From contig CM043963.1 of the NCBI GenBank assembly GCA_014529385.2, positions 2,300,001-2,364,000 of the forward strand: a stretch of 64,000 bases of DNA. Direction: 5' to 3'. This DNA comes from Adiantum capillus-veneris (Eukaryota > Streptophyta > Polypodiopsida > Polypodiales > Pteridaceae). The translations under genes were made by a program, and so were the position numbers. How positions within the stretch are numbered: the first letter of the stretch is position 1; the number at the start of each line of letters is the position of its first letter. Below, in pieces: positions 1-10,414 of the stretch. The notes below the pieces were generated by a model, which saw nothing but the letters and a program-made list of their open reading frames with translations, was not told the origin of the DNA and did no database searches.

Positions 1-524
1 AAGCTTTTCTACAACGCCAATGTATTACGGCCTGGGAGAAATCCGGTGGGTCACGCTTCATACATTACACCACCTATATTGCCCCCAACTACAAAACCAT
101 GTTCTTCGCTGAGAGAGGCAACCGTACTCACACTTACATGGTTGAGCCTATTCCCTTGTCCGCGATACGCACTATCGCAGCAATTCGGCTTAGCTCCCAT
201 TTCCTTCGATGCGAGATAGGGCGTTGGGGCAATGGAGAAGCGTCAAATCAATTGTGCACATTATTCTCACTGCAAATTCGAGAGTCTGAGTACCACACAC
301 TTCTAGAGTGCTCAACTTTTGATCACATCCGAACTTGCTTCTCTCACATTTTCAGCCATAACTTAGACCTACACACTTTCCTCTCCCAGCCAAAGTGTGG
401 GCTCTCCATTGCGACTCTCATCACTACAATTTGGAGCATCGAGAGTCACTCATCAGCCATACACATACTACATCACATGTAACTTTGGTCCCATAGGTCA
501 TATTTGACCTCCGAGGACGATAAT

Positions 525-565
<41 letters not shown>
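1..565 (+). mobile_element. LINE fragment (copy 0), 3' end with (TC)n tail
   Basis: The window opens inside ORF2 of the GA/TC-tailed LINE family. The frame is open from base 3 to 482 and encodes the ORF2 C-terminus, including the motif run AWEKSGGSRF and the zinc-knuckle region. There the second Cys of the CxxC pair is Phe (LCTLF), and the last residues are frameshifted relative to copy B. The 3' UTR carries the family hairpin at 495-510, then AATAAAAT and (CT)n from about 529 to 565. This is the only family member here on the + strand. It is a partial, inactive copy whose 5' part lies outside the window. Confidence 0.85.
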
Positions 566-566
<1 letters not shown>

Positions 567-835
567 TATCGTCTTTTTGAAGTTCAACCTAGCCGTTGAA
601 GCTCAACCGCGCTACAAGGAAAGAGGTAAACACACACACATGCATAAACCGTAATAAAATTAAAAAAAATAGAGAATTCATAACATACCTCGTTCATTTG
701 AAAATGGTTGCATGTGCTAGGCTTGTTTGGAAATGGTTTCTTTCCTATGCTTGTTGGGAAATGATTGCTTTGCTCGGCTTGTTTGGACAGAATGTTAGAT
801 AGAACTATTAAGTTTGTAGATTATATATATCTATA

Positions 836-836
<1 letters not shown>
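566..836. other. Spacer between LINE tails, nothing recognised
   Basis: This AT-rich stretch separates the (TC)n tail of copy 0 from the oppositely facing tail of copy A. It contains a short (CA)n run near 632 and an imperfect local repeat of a 'GCTTGTTTGGAAATG'-like unit around 718-790. I see no coding potential. Confidence 0.5.
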
Positions 837-928
<92 letters not shown>

Positions 929-960
929 TTAAAGAGAGGGAGATAAATGGAGAGGGATAA

Positions 961-1016
<56 letters not shown>

Positions 1017-1174
1017 AGAGAGAATGAGAGAAAGAGGGAGAGATACAGAGGGATCGAAATAGAGAGAATGAGGGATAGATAAAGAGAGAGAGAGAGAGAG
1101 AGGAAAGAGAGAAGAAAGAGAGAGAGAGAAATGAAGAAAGAGAGAGAGAGAGAGATAGATAGATAGATAGATAG
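837..1174. repeat. (AT)n / (GA)n / (GATA)n tail of LINE copy A
   Basis: About 45 bp of (TA)n is followed by GA-rich simple sequence with interspersed AAATTTAAAGAGAGGG-type units, ending in (GATA)n directly against the 3' UTR of copy A. On the - strand it reads (TATC)n(TC)n...(TA)n and replaces the poly(A) tail of other LINEs. The same irregular units recur in the tails near 11100-11300 and 16290-16500, so the tails are related low-complexity sequence rather than independent pure GA runs. Confidence 0.85.
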
Positions 1175-1192
1175 TTCTATTATCGTCCTGGG

Positions 1193-1208
1193 AGGTCAAA
1201 TATGACCT
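1193..1208 (-). promoter_or_regulatory. Conserved 3'-UTR hairpin of the LINE family
   Basis: AGGTCA and TGACCT form a 6-bp perfect stem around a 4-nt loop. The same hairpin lies at 495-510 (+ strand copy), 6035-6050, 10775-10790, 11387-11402, 12071-12086 (loop changed, stem kept) and 16555-16570. It is altered in copy G (about 12798). It sits 15-20 nt before the simple-sequence tail, where some LINE reverse transcriptases recognise their own RNA (known for UnaL2-type LINEs). That role here is inferred. Confidence 0.6.
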
Positions 1209-1227
1209 ATGGGACCAAATGAACATG

Positions 1228-4200
1228 TCACGTGGTGTGAGTGGAGTTCATAAGTGACTCTCGATGCTCAAAAATGACTGAAATGAGCGTAGCAATAGAG
1301 AGTCCACATCGTGGTTGGGAGAGGAAGGTATGTAGGGAGAGCTCATGGCTGAATATATGGGGAAAAGAGGACCTAATGTGGTCAAAAGCTGAGCACTCAA
1401 GTAGTGTGTGGTACTCACTCTCTCGCACTTGACGAGGGCATAAGGTGCAAAGTCGATGACACTCCTCGCCAGTGCCCCAACGTCCTGTCTCGCAGCGTAG
1501 AGAATGGGAGCTAAGACGAATGGAGGCAATGGTGCGGATCGTACTCAACGGGATGGGCTCAAGGATGTAGGAATGGGTTCGGTTACCTCGTTCCGAGAAG
1601 AAGAGAGATTTGTAGTTTGGGGCAACGTGTATGGTGTAATGGCTGAAGCGAGAACCTCCGGATTTCTCCCAAGCCATGATACATTGGCGTTGTAAGAAGG
1701 CCTCATTAACTTGGGAGTCGATCGACGCATCCTTGACCAAGTGACATGCATCCCATCTTCCAAACCATTTCTTGATATCAAGCATCCACCCCGAACTTAG
1801 TATTTTGCTCTTGCATGTCTTTTGAACCTTTTGACTTGCTTCATATGCGATTCTAGGAAGTCGATGCAAAGGGCTATGTTGTGTCTTACGCATGTACTCC
1901 ACAACCCTTTCCATGCCCAAGACCTCAATGGGAAGCGATCCGGACTCAAGAAGTAAGAGAATGTAGGGTGTTTGTGTCTTGACTTGGAGAAAGTTGGTGA
2001 GAAAACGCTTTTGGACATTCTCAAACTCTTTCCAAGTAGACTTCCCGATGCTTCCACCCCACACCTCCACTCCATAAAGAAGCACCGGTGTCACCAATGT
2101 GTCAAAGAGGTACTTTTTGAGAGCCCAACACTTGATCTCTCCTGCATTGCACATGTTCTCAAATGCATAATAAGCCCTCTTTCCGGCTTCCAAGCGACGC
2201 ATTGCACAATCCTTCCATTTATGATTGGATGGAACCTCAAGGCCAAGGTACTTGAAGTGATCTACCACTTCAAGTTTCTCATTGTTGTATACAATGCATG
2301 GATTTTCGTCATTGAGGGTCTTTACAAGCATAACCTTGGTTTTGGATCCATTCACGATCAGCCCGCTATGTAGGCAAAAGCGTTCCAAGACACTCATAAG
2401 CTTTTGTGCATCTTCTAAGGTATGTGCCAAGAGCACTACATCATCGGCATAAAGCAAAAGCATGATCACCGCATTTCCAATCTTAACCTCTTCTATGCCT
2501 TCTTGCTGCATAAAATCAAGAACCATGTATTCCAATTCATCAATGAGTAGCCCAAAGAGGGTTGGGGAAAGTGGGCATCCTTGTTTGACACCAATAGTGC
2601 TTGCAAAAAATTCTGAAATTCCATCTCCCATACGTAATCGACATATTACTTTTTGGTAGATGCGAAAGACTGCATGCATAAATTCTCTCGGCACTTGAAG
2701 GCTTTGCATACGTCTCCAAAGATTTCCTCGCGGTACCATGTCAAAAGCTTTCTTGAAATCCACAAAGCAACAATACAACTTTTTTCCTTTCAATGGAGAC
2801 GCTTCTATAAGAACTCGAAGAGTGACAAGGTGATCAATAGTGCTATGATGCTTTCGAAAACCTGCTTGGCCAAGCGCACGTTTGCCATTCTTTTCAGCCC
2901 ATTCACTTATCTTCATCTCCATGATACATCCAAATAACTTTTCCATCAAAGAACCAACCATTATAGTGCGATAGTTGTTCACATTGTTTACATCTCCTCC
3001 TTTGTGCAAAGGTTTGATCCAATTTGCACTCCAATCATGAGGCATGGCATACTGAAGTGCAAGGTTAAACATATCGCATATCCAATATCTTGTTTTCTTG
3101 CTTGTCCATTTAATCATTTCAGCCTTGACACCTTGAAGGTCACCTGCCTTGCGAGTAGCAAGTTTCTCAAGCGCGCGGCATACATCTTCAATGGTAAAGA
3201 AGGGAGACATAAATGGAAGGGAGCTACAACCCTCCATCTTATCAACATTGGGTTGCTCATAGAGGTTCTTACAATGCATATACATATCCTCAAGAGTCAA
3301 GTCACCAAAGCTCTCAACGCGCTTGCCTTTTAGATTTTGCCAAAACTTGCCACATGCATGTGCTTTCTCTTGTGCTAAAAGAAGTTGTTTTTCGACTTCC
3401 CACCTTCTCCTCTTCTTTTGAACAAGTGCTTTGTATGTGTGTGAACATTCCAAGTAAACTTCCTTGTCTTTGATTGCATCCAATCTTAGCAAGTGTTTTC
3501 GGGCTTGACTACATTCCATGTCAAACCATTTCTTCTTGGTGCTACCCTTCTTAGACCTTTTGCAAGACATGTGTTTCACCGAAAAGCATTCCTTCGCACA
3601 AGAGAAAATTACTTCTTTGAAAACTTTCCACTTGCATTCTAATGTTGGGCTCCCTTGATGCTCTATCATGCTTAACATTTGGTCCACCATATCAGCATAT
3701 ATAAGTGCTCGTTTGAAGTCTAGACGTAGGTACAAATGATTCACATCATGATTGGAGGCTACATGCTCGGGCCGTTTACCACACTTGAGGTCAATACATA
3801 ACATCTTATGATCCGATTCCGGATTCCATTCACCAAGTGTAAAGCTTTGTATGCATTCTAGAGTGGCTTCTGAGAACAACATATAGTCAATCACGCTAGC
3901 ACCATTGTGCTTTCTACATGTAAAGTCATTGGTGCCTTGCCATAGAGATACACCATTTGCAATGAGCATTCCGGTACTATTGCACATATGTAGAAGTGAC
4001 TTTCCATAGTGATCCACTTCTTTTGCATCATTAGAACTTCGATTATACATGTATGCGTCATCCACTCTTCTTGATACATGCGGCATGTCGACTTGTTGTG
4101 TGTCGTGTTGTAACATATTTGTGCGAGCATTCATGTCTCCAAAAACAATGACTTCACCTTGATCCTTGTAATGAGAAATGTCTTCCTCTAGTTCAACAAA

Positions 4201-4608
4201 GGGCTGATCTCTATCCATATTCAAGCGAGCATAAAAGTTGGAGTCATAGTGAGGAATGTAGCAGCCGGCCACAAACATGACTTGACCATTTGGTGGGCTG
4301 ATTTTCAGCCATAAGTAGCGTTTATACTTATCTTCTTTGACAATGGAAACATCTTTCAAACCCTTTTTGGTCATACATGCTACGCCTCCTTGGCCTCTTC
4401 GTTGCTTTGCATTTTTGGCCCACATCAAAGAATGTACATCGTATTTGTCAAATCCAAGAATTCGTTGCGCATCATGCTCCCATGTTTCGACAAGAAGTAT
4501 CACATCGGAGTCATTGGTAAGCTCATCAATGCCAATTCCCGCATTCCATGGATACCCGTTACAATTCCAAAAGCTTATTCGCAAGCGTGAGTTGGTCTCA
4601 TAGATCAT
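1228..4608 (-). CDS. LINE ORF2: AP endonuclease + reverse transcriptase (copy A)
   Basis: This 1126-residue protein should nick the target and reverse-transcribe the element RNA. The N-terminal APE-like endonuclease covers about residues 10-275: an Asn-containing WNCNG near 14-18, Glu41 in VETWE, GDMNAR at 157-162, SVIDYMLFS at 238-246 and SDHKML at 265-270. The reverse transcriptase covers about 525-760: FVDFKKAFD at 615-623, QGCPLSPTLF at 676-685 and YADD at 720-723. A C-terminal Cys-x2-Cys-x9-His-x4-Cys knuckle uses C1054, C1057, H1067 and C1072. No RNase H domain is visible. The ATG lies 6 nt after the ORF1 stop, so translation by termination-reinitiation is plausible. No internal stop or frameshift is seen. 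Confidence 0.93.
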   Translation of the reverse strand: MIYETNSRLRISFWNCNGYPWNAGIGIDELTNDSDVILLVETWEHDAQRILGFDKYDVHSLMWAKNAKQRRGQGGVACMTKKGLKDVSIVKEDKYKRYLWLKISPPNGQVMFVAGCYIPHYDSNFYARLNMDRDQPFVELEEDISHYKDQGEVIVFGDMNARTNMLQHDTQQVDMPHVSRRVDDAYMYNRSSNDAKEVDHYGKSLLHMCNSTGMLIANGVSLWQGTNDFTCRKHNGASVIDYMLFSEATLECIQSFTLGEWNPESDHKMLCIDLKCGKRPEHVASNHDVNHLYLRLDFKRALIYADMVDQMLSMIEHQGSPTLECKWKVFKEVIFSCAKECFSVKHMSCKRSKKGSTKKKWFDMECSQARKHLLRLDAIKDKEVYLECSHTYKALVQKKRRRWEVEKQLLLAQEKAHACGKFWQNLKGKRVESFGDLTLEDMYMHCKNLYEQPNVDKMEGCSSLPFMSPFFTIEDVCRALEKLATRKAGDLQGVKAEMIKWTSKKTRYWICDMFNLALQYAMPHDWSANWIKPLHKGGDVNNVNNYRTIMVGSLMEKLFGCIMEMKISEWAEKNGKRALGQAGFRKHHSTIDHLVTLRVLIEASPLKGKKLYCCFVDFKKAFDMVPRGNLWRRMQSLQVPREFMHAVFRIYQKVICRLRMGDGISEFFASTIGVKQGCPLSPTLFGLLIDELEYMVLDFMQQEGIEEVKIGNAVIMLLLYADDVVLLAHTLEDAQKLMSVLERFCLHSGLIVNGSKTKVMLVKTLNDENPCIVYNNEKLEVVDHFKYLGLEVPSNHKWKDCAMRRLEAGKRAYYAFENMCNAGEIKCWALKKYLFDTLVTPVLLYGVEVWGGSIGKSTWKEFENVQKRFLTNFLQVKTQTPYILLLLESGSLPIEVLGMERVVEYMRKTQHSPLHRLPRIAYEASQKVQKTCKSKILSSGWMLDIKKWFGRWDACHLVKDASIDSQVNEAFLQRQCIMAWEKSGGSRFSHYTIHVAPNYKSLFFSERGNRTHSYILEPIPLSTIRTIASIRLSSHSLRCETGRWGTGEECHRLCTLCPRQVRESEYHTLLECSAFDHIRSSFPHIFSHELSLHTFLSQPRCGLSIATLISVIFEHRESLMNSTHTT

Positions 4609-4614
4609 GTGTCC

Positions 4615-5547
4615 CTATTTGTTGGGTGGACTTGCATCCTCCTCAAGTGACTTTTCTTCTTGAGATGATACCTTAACCTTCTTGCTTCTTTCCTCGTATG
4701 CTTTGCGACGTACATTTTGTTGCATAAGAGTGCGATCCTCATATACATTACAACCCGTTCCTTTGAGGTAGATCCAACCATTGTCAAGGATGATCTTTCT
4801 CTTTACCTCATCAGCCATGGTACATACAATAGGTCTTTCTCCCGAGCGAGGGACTCCTTGTTTTCCAACTCGATGTGCACCATAAGCCATGATTCCTGAC
4901 ATGCCAAAGTGTGTAGCAAAAAACTCTTCAATAGCAACCGCAAGAGATTGGGGTGTTTCCATGCTTTCCTCCTTGATTCCACGAATGACGATGTTCTTTG
5001 AGCGTTTTTGTCGTTCTTGCAATTCTTGAGTGTCCACATTCTCTACATTCTTTGCTTGGACAACGGCTTGCGTGATAGGAGATGTAGAAACCACATTATC
5101 CTTACATATATCAGCCCATGATTTGGATGCATTTCTCATCTCACATACATCATGTCGTATTGTATCTATCGTTTCCTCTTTCAATACATGATCACTCTCA
5201 ACTTTGCTCAAGCACTCTTTCACTACATTCATGTCCACAAAAGAGCGTTTACATTCTTGAACTTTATTCTCAAGATGCATCAAGCGTGTTGTTTGCATTT
5301 CAAGAACCTTCTTGAGGTGCTCATTCTCCACAACGAGAACTCTTAAAGTACCATTCTCCATTGCAAGTGCGCGCAACTCTTCACCTTGCTTGTTGACGGT
5401 TTCTTGTAACGAGATCAAGTAAGCCATGATCATTGCTTCTGTTGTTGTAGACGATGTGGTTGGATTAGCATCCAAATTCCTTGGAGATTTTGCATCATTC
5501 TCCATGGCGAGTGTGGCTTTTCCACCCTTGCGAGTTTTGTCTGACAT
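4615..5547 (-). CDS. LINE ORF1: coiled-coil + RRM-like RNA-binding protein (copy A)
   Basis: I chose the ATG at 5547 (MSDKTRKG) because copy B has the matching start MSSGTRKG at 10398. The frame itself stays open to 5595. The 310-residue product has a low-complexity N-terminus, a heptad-rich helix (about 40-130, LRALAMENGTLRVL) and a C-terminal part with KRSKNIVIRG and RPIVCTM...KRKIILDN. That pattern matches the RRM-like domain of L1/CR1-type ORF1 proteins in animals. Plant L1 ORF1 proteins usually carry a CCHC knuckle instead, and none is seen here. The expected role is a trimeric RNA chaperone that coats element RNA. Family assignment is from motif recall only. Confidence 0.8.
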   Translation of the reverse strand: MSDKTRKGGKATLAMENDAKSPRNLDANPTTSSTTTEAMIMAYLISLQETVNKQGEELRALAMENGTLRVLVVENEHLKKVLEMQTTRLMHLENKVQECKRSFVDMNVVKECLSKVESDHVLKEETIDTIRHDVCEMRNASKSWADICKDNVVSTSPITQAVVQAKNVENVDTQELQERQKRSKNIVIRGIKEESMETPQSLAVAIEEFFATHFGMSGIMAYGAHRVGKQGVPRSGERPIVCTMADEVKRKIILDNGWIYLKGTGCNVYEDRTLMQQNVRRKAYEERSKKVKVSSQEEKSLEEDASPPNK

Positions 5548-5770
5548 TGCCTTCAAGTCGGCAACAAAAACGCAAAGTTTTGACAGTTTTTTCACTTCTG
5601 AGATGCTGTTACAGCAAAGCCTTTCATTACACAGAAAAATTCTGTCTTTACATCAATGCGTAGAGGGCTTCGTGCTCTTCGATTGAGGCTATAGATCACC
5701 TAAATCGGAGTTCGGATGAGCAAGTTATGGTCAAAAGAGTGAACTGCTGCCTACTAGGTCAAAAAACGGC

Positions 5771-5771
<1 letters not shown>

Positions 5772-5824
<53 letters not shown>

Positions 5825-5851
5825 GAAGAAAGAGAGAGACATAGAGAGTAG

Positions 5852-5902
<51 letters not shown>

Positions 5903-5956
5903 CGGATAGATAGATAGATAGAGGGGGGGGGAAATGAAGAAAGAGAGAGAGGAATA

Positions 5957-5996
<40 letters not shown>

Positions 5997-6015
5997 TAGA
6001 TAAATAGATAGATAG
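5772..6015. repeat. (GT)n/(GA)n/(GATA)n tract between LINE copies A and B
   Basis: (GT)n at 5771-5788 runs into GA-rich sequence with GAAATGAAGAAAGAGAGAGA units, a short poly-G, and finally GATAGATAAATAGATAGATAGA against the 3' UTR of copy B. It serves as the 3' tail of B and is also the 5' junction of A. Open frames here that encode only Ser-Leu repeats are not genes. Confidence 0.85.
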
Positions 6016-6069
6016 ATTTTATTATCGTCCTCGGAGGTCAAATATGACCTATGGGACCAAAGTTACATG

Positions 6070-9000
6070 TCATGTAGTATGTGTATGGCTGATGAGTGAC
6101 TCTCGATGCTCCAAAATTGTAGTGATGAGAGTCGCAATGGAGATCCCACACTTTGGCTGGGAGAGAAAAGTGTGTAGGTCTAAGTTATGGCTGAAAATGT
6201 GAGAGAAGCAAGTTCGGATGTGATCAAAAGCTGAGCACTCTACTAGTGTGTGGTACTCAGACTCTCGAACTTGCAGTGAGCATAATGTGCACAATTGATT
6301 TGACTCTTCTCCATTGCCCCAATGCCCTATCTCGCATCGAAGGAAATGGGAGCTAAGCCGAATTGCTGCGATAGTGCGTATCGCGGACAAGGGAATAGGC
6401 TCAAGCATGTAAGTGTGAGTACGGTTGCCTCTCTCAGCGAAGAACATGGTTTTGTAGTTGGGGGCAATATAGGTGGTGTAATGTATGAAGCGTGACCCAC
6501 CGGATTTCTCCCAGGCCGTAATACATTGGCGTTGTAGAAAAGCTTCATTCACTTGAGAGTCAATTGAAGCATCATGTAGCAAGTGTAATGCATCCCATCT
6601 CCCAAACCACTTCTTTACGTCTTGCATCCATCCCGTGCTCAAGATCTTGCTTTTATGCGTCTTTTGAACTTTTTTGCTTGCTTCCCATGCAATTGTAGGA
6701 AGTCGATGTGAGGGGTTTTGACGCATCTTTATCATGTACTCCACAACCCTTTCCATGCCCATAACCTCAATTGGAAGAGATCCCGACTCAAGAAGTAGGA
6801 GCATATATGGTGTTTGTGTCTTAACTTGGAGAAAGTTTGTAAGAAAACGCTTTTGGACATTCTCAAACTCTTTCCAAGTAGACTTTGAGATGCTCCCGCC
6901 CCACACTTCAACTCCATAAAGAAGAACCGGTGTCACCAATGCATCAAAAAGATACTTCTTGAGAACCCAACACTTGATGTTTCCCGCATTACACATGTTC
7001 TCAAATGCATAATATTCTCTCTTTCCCGCTTCCAAACGATGCATAGCACATTCATGCCACTTGTGATTGGATGGAACCTCAAGGCCAAGGTACTTAAAGC
7101 TCTCAACAACTTCAAGTGTCTCGTTGTTGTACACAATGCATGGCTTCTCCTTATGGTTGGTTTTCACAAGCATAACCTTTGTTTTGTATTCATTTACAAT
7201 CAGCCCACTATGCAAGCAAAAGTTCTCAAGGACAACCATAAGCTTTTGTGCATCTTCTAAAGTGTGTGCTAGAAGCACTACATCATCCGCATACAACAAA
7301 AGCATGATTACCGCATTGCAAATAGTGACATGTTCAATGCCTTCTTCTTGCATAAAGTCAAGTACCATTTGTTCCAATTGATCGATGCATAGACCAAAGA
7401 GAGTTGGTGACAATGGACATCCTTGTTTAACCCCAATAGTGCTTACAAAAATTTCTGAAATTTCTCTTCCCATGCGCAATTGACAAATCACCTTCTCATA
7501 GATTCGAGAAACCGCAAGCATAAACTCACTTGGCACTTGGAGTTCTTCCATCCTTCTCCACAAATTGTTACGTGGAATCATATCAAAGGCTTTCTTAAAG
7601 TCCACAAAACAACAATACAATCGCTTGCCTTTCAACCAACTTTCCTCCATGAGAACACGAAGAGTGACAAGATGATCAATGGTGCTATGGCATCGACAAA
7701 AACCCGCTTGTCCCTTTGCACGCTTGTCATTCTCTTCAGCCCAATCACTCAATTTCATCTCCATTATGCACCCAAACAACTTTGCCATAAGAGACCCAAT
7801 CATTATAGTCCGGTAGTTGCTTACATTCTTTACATCCCCTCCTTTATGCAAAGGCTTAACCCAATTAGTACTCCAATCATAAGGCATACCATGTTGAAGT
7901 GCAAGGTTGAACATATCACACATCCACTCATGGGTAAAATCTCCTGTCCATTTGATCATCTCCGGCTTGATACCTTGAAGATCTCCCGCTTTGCGAGTGG
8001 CCAATTTTTCAAGCCCACCGCATACATCCTCAATAGTAAAAAAAGACGGCATACATGGGAGTGAACCATAAAATGGCATTTTTTCAGTATTTTCTTGCTC
8101 ATATAATTGCCTACAATGTGTGTACATATCCACTAGACTCAAGTTACCAAAATTCTCAACCCGCTTGCCTCTCAAGTTTCTCCAAAATCTTCCACATGCA
8201 TGTGCCTTTTCTTGGACTTGAAATTCTTGTTGCTTTACTTCGCATCTTCTTCTCTTCTTTTGAATCAATGCCTTGTATGTATGCAAATGACTTTGATAGT
8301 TGTCTTTGTCCATAGTTGCATCAAGCTTTATCAAGGACTTTCGAGCATCTTGACATTCTTTATCAAACCACCTTTTGCGTGATCTATCTTTGTTGATAGC
8401 ATGGAGATGCTTTATGGCAAAGCATTCTTCCGCACAAGGACAAATAGCTTTCTTGAAAGCTTCCCATTTAGTTTCCAATGGTGCATCACATTGAAGCTTT
8501 GTCATCCATAATTTTTTCTCAACCATTTCAATGTACATTGGTGCCTGTTTGAAATCCATACATAGTGATAACTTCTCTTTCCTTTGGCTAAGATTATCAT
8601 GCTTAGTTGCTTCTCCACATGAAAGGTCAATACATAAGGTGCGATGGTCGGATTCCGGGGTCCATTGACCAAACATAAAACTCTTTATGCGATACATGAT
8701 GGCTTCAGAGAGTAGCATATAGTCAATCACACTATCCCCATTATGTCTCCTACATGTAAATCCATTGGTTCCACTCCACAAAGATACACCATTGGCAATG
8801 AGCATACCCGTGTTATTACACATGTGTAAAAGTAACTTTCCATAGTGATCCGGCTCTTTCTCATCCATTCAAGTACGATCATACAAGTGAACTTCCTCCA
8901 ACTCCCTTGAAATGTATGGCATATCAAATTGTTGAGTATCATGTTGCAATGTTTTTGTGCGAGCATTCATATCCCCAAATACAATAACATCACCTTCACC

Positions 9001-9441
9001 TTTGAAATAAGCAATGTCCTCTTCCAAATCAGAAAATGGTTGATCTCTATCCATGCAAGCATAAAAGGGAGAATCATGATGAGGAATGTAGCAACTGGAT
9101 ACAAAAATGGGTGCTCTTTTTGGTGTCATAATTTTCAGCCATACATAACGTTTGTACTTGTCATCTTTCACAATTGATACAAAATCTTCCAATCCTTTCT
9201 TAACCATACATGCTAACCCTCCTTTTCCTCTTCGTTGCTTGAGATTCTTTGACCACATCAGTGAATGTATATTGTAATCCTCCAAGCCGTTAATCCTTTG
9301 TGTATCATGCTCCCAAGTTTCAACAAGAAGTACAACATCGGCTTTGCTTGTTAGTTCATCAATGCCAACCCCCGCATTCCATGGGTATCTATTACAATTC
9401 CAAAAGCATATTTTCAATTGTAACTCGGTCTCATAGGTCAC
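6070..9441 (-). pseudogene. LINE ORF2 (copy B), one nonsense codon and a lost ATG
   Basis: The endonuclease and reverse transcriptase are colinear with copy A over the whole length (GDMNAR, SVIDYML, FVDFKKAFD, QGCPLSPTLF, YADD, C-terminal LCTLC...H...C). Two lesions are visible. The codon matching the A start ATG is GTG (9439-9441), and an in-frame TGA lies at 8869-8871 in the linker after the endonuclease core, directly followed by ATG. Everything downstream is open for 932 codons. The RT part could still be translated from that ATG, but without the endonuclease. Confidence 0.9.
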
Positions 9442-9447
9442 GCATCC

Positions 9448-10398
9448 CTATTTGCTTGAGAGACTTGCCTCCTCCTTGGGCATATTTTCTTCATGAGAGA
9501 TCTCCTTGTTTTTATTATTCTTTTCCTCATATGCCTTGCGACGCATATTTTGTTGCTTAATAGTGCGATCTTCACATACAAAACATTTTGTATCCCTCAA
9601 ATAGATCCAACTATTATCAAGGATAATCTTTCTCTTGGTCTCATCCGGCATGGTGCATACAATTGGCCGTTCTCCCGAGCGAAGAGCTCCTTGCTTCCCC
9701 ACTCTATGTGCTCCATAGACCATAACTCCGGACATGCCAAAGTGGGTTTTGAAGAAATCTTCAATAACAATGGCAAGAGAAGGAGGTGTCTCTAACTTCT
9801 CTTCGGGAATTCCACGAATAACAATGTTCTTGGAACGTCGCTCCCGTTCCTTCAACTCCTTCACATCCACATTCTCAACATTCTTTGTTTGAACCATAGC
9901 TTGCATGAGTGAGGAATTAGAAACCACATTGCTACCACATACATCAGCCCAAGACTTGTTTGTGCATACATTTTTCATGTCGCATACATCCCGGCTCATA
10001 GTGTCAAATTTCTCCTCTTTCAATACATGGTCATGCTCTACTTTGCTCATCCGCTCCTTCAAAGCATTCAAGTCCACAAGAGAGTGTTTACATTCCTTGA
10101 CTTCCTCTTCAAGTTGCATCAAACGTGTTGTTTGCATCTCAAGTGTCCTCTTGAGATTCTCATTCTCAACCACAAGTACCCTTAGCGTGCCATTCTCCAT
10201 TGCAAGTGCTCGTAAGTCTTCGCCTTGTTTGTTTACGGTCTCTTGCAATGATACCAAGTACGCCATGATCATGGTTTCCGATGTCGTTGGTTGGGTGGTT
10301 GTGTTGCTATCTCCACACTTAGGAGATTTTGAATCATTTTCCACAATGGTTGTGGACCTTGTTGAAGAAGAAGAACCCTTGCGAGTGCCGGAAGACAT
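9448..10398 (-). CDS. LINE ORF1: coiled-coil + RRM-like protein (copy B)
   Basis: The 316-residue homologue of the copy A ORF1 starts at MSSGTRKG. An upstream in-frame ATG at 10479 would only add residues encoded by the (TC)n tract and is rejected as the start. The heptad-rich helix (LRALAMENGTLRVL, then MQTTRLMQLEEEV) and the RRM-like block (RRSKNIVIRGIPE, RPIVCTMPDE) are intact. The frame has no stop. It ends 6 nt before the GTG that replaces the ORF2 start. Confidence 0.8.
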   Translation of the reverse strand: MSSGTRKGSSSSTRSTTIVENDSKSPKCGDSNTTTQPTTSETMIMAYLVSLQETVNKQGEDLRALAMENGTLRVLVVENENLKRTLEMQTTRLMQLEEEVKECKHSLVDLNALKERMSKVEHDHVLKEEKFDTMSRDVCDMKNVCTNKSWADVCGSNVVSNSSLMQAMVQTKNVENVDVKELKERERRSKNIVIRGIPEEKLETPPSLAIVIEDFFKTHFGMSGVMVYGAHRVGKQGALRSGERPIVCTMPDETKRKIILDNSWIYLRDTKCFVCEDRTIKQQNMRRKAYEEKNNKNKEISHEENMPKEEASLSSK

Positions 10399-10414
10399 TG
10401 TATGTAAAATAGGA

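Larger units (their letters stand above)
1175..5771 (-). mobile_element. Full-length TC-tailed LINE, copy A (both ORFs open)
   Basis: On the - strand the order is: 5' UTR of about 220 nt (5771 down to 5548), ORF1, 6 nt, ORF2, a 53-nt 3' UTR with the AGGTCA/TGACCT hairpin, then the tail. The 5' end abuts (GT)n(GA)n and the 3' end abuts (GATA)n(GA)n, so no target duplication can be read in unique sequence. It is the only copy in the window in which neither ORF is visibly broken. Motifs (GDMN endonuclease, YADD reverse transcriptase, no RNase H domain seen) make it an APE-type non-LTR retrotransposon. The RT (FVDFKKAFD, GVKQGCPLSPTLF) does not look like plant L1 and is nearer RTE/CR1-like patterns. 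The clade needs a tree. Confidence 0.9.

Noticed and set aside
837-1226. Long open frames encoding Ser-Leu or Arg-Glu repeats (also near 5754-6041, 10980-12077, 16096-16548, 23442-23774, 53760-53984, 61830-62400, 63416-63661)
   Set aside because: They are translations of (TC)n/(GA)n microsatellites, which lack stops in all frames. They are not genes.
1228-2400. Open frames on the strand opposite the LINE ORF2 copies (e.g. 1972-2373, 13569-13970, 17327-17728)
   Set aside because: They recur wherever ORF2 recurs and are antisense shadows of it, with no independent motif.
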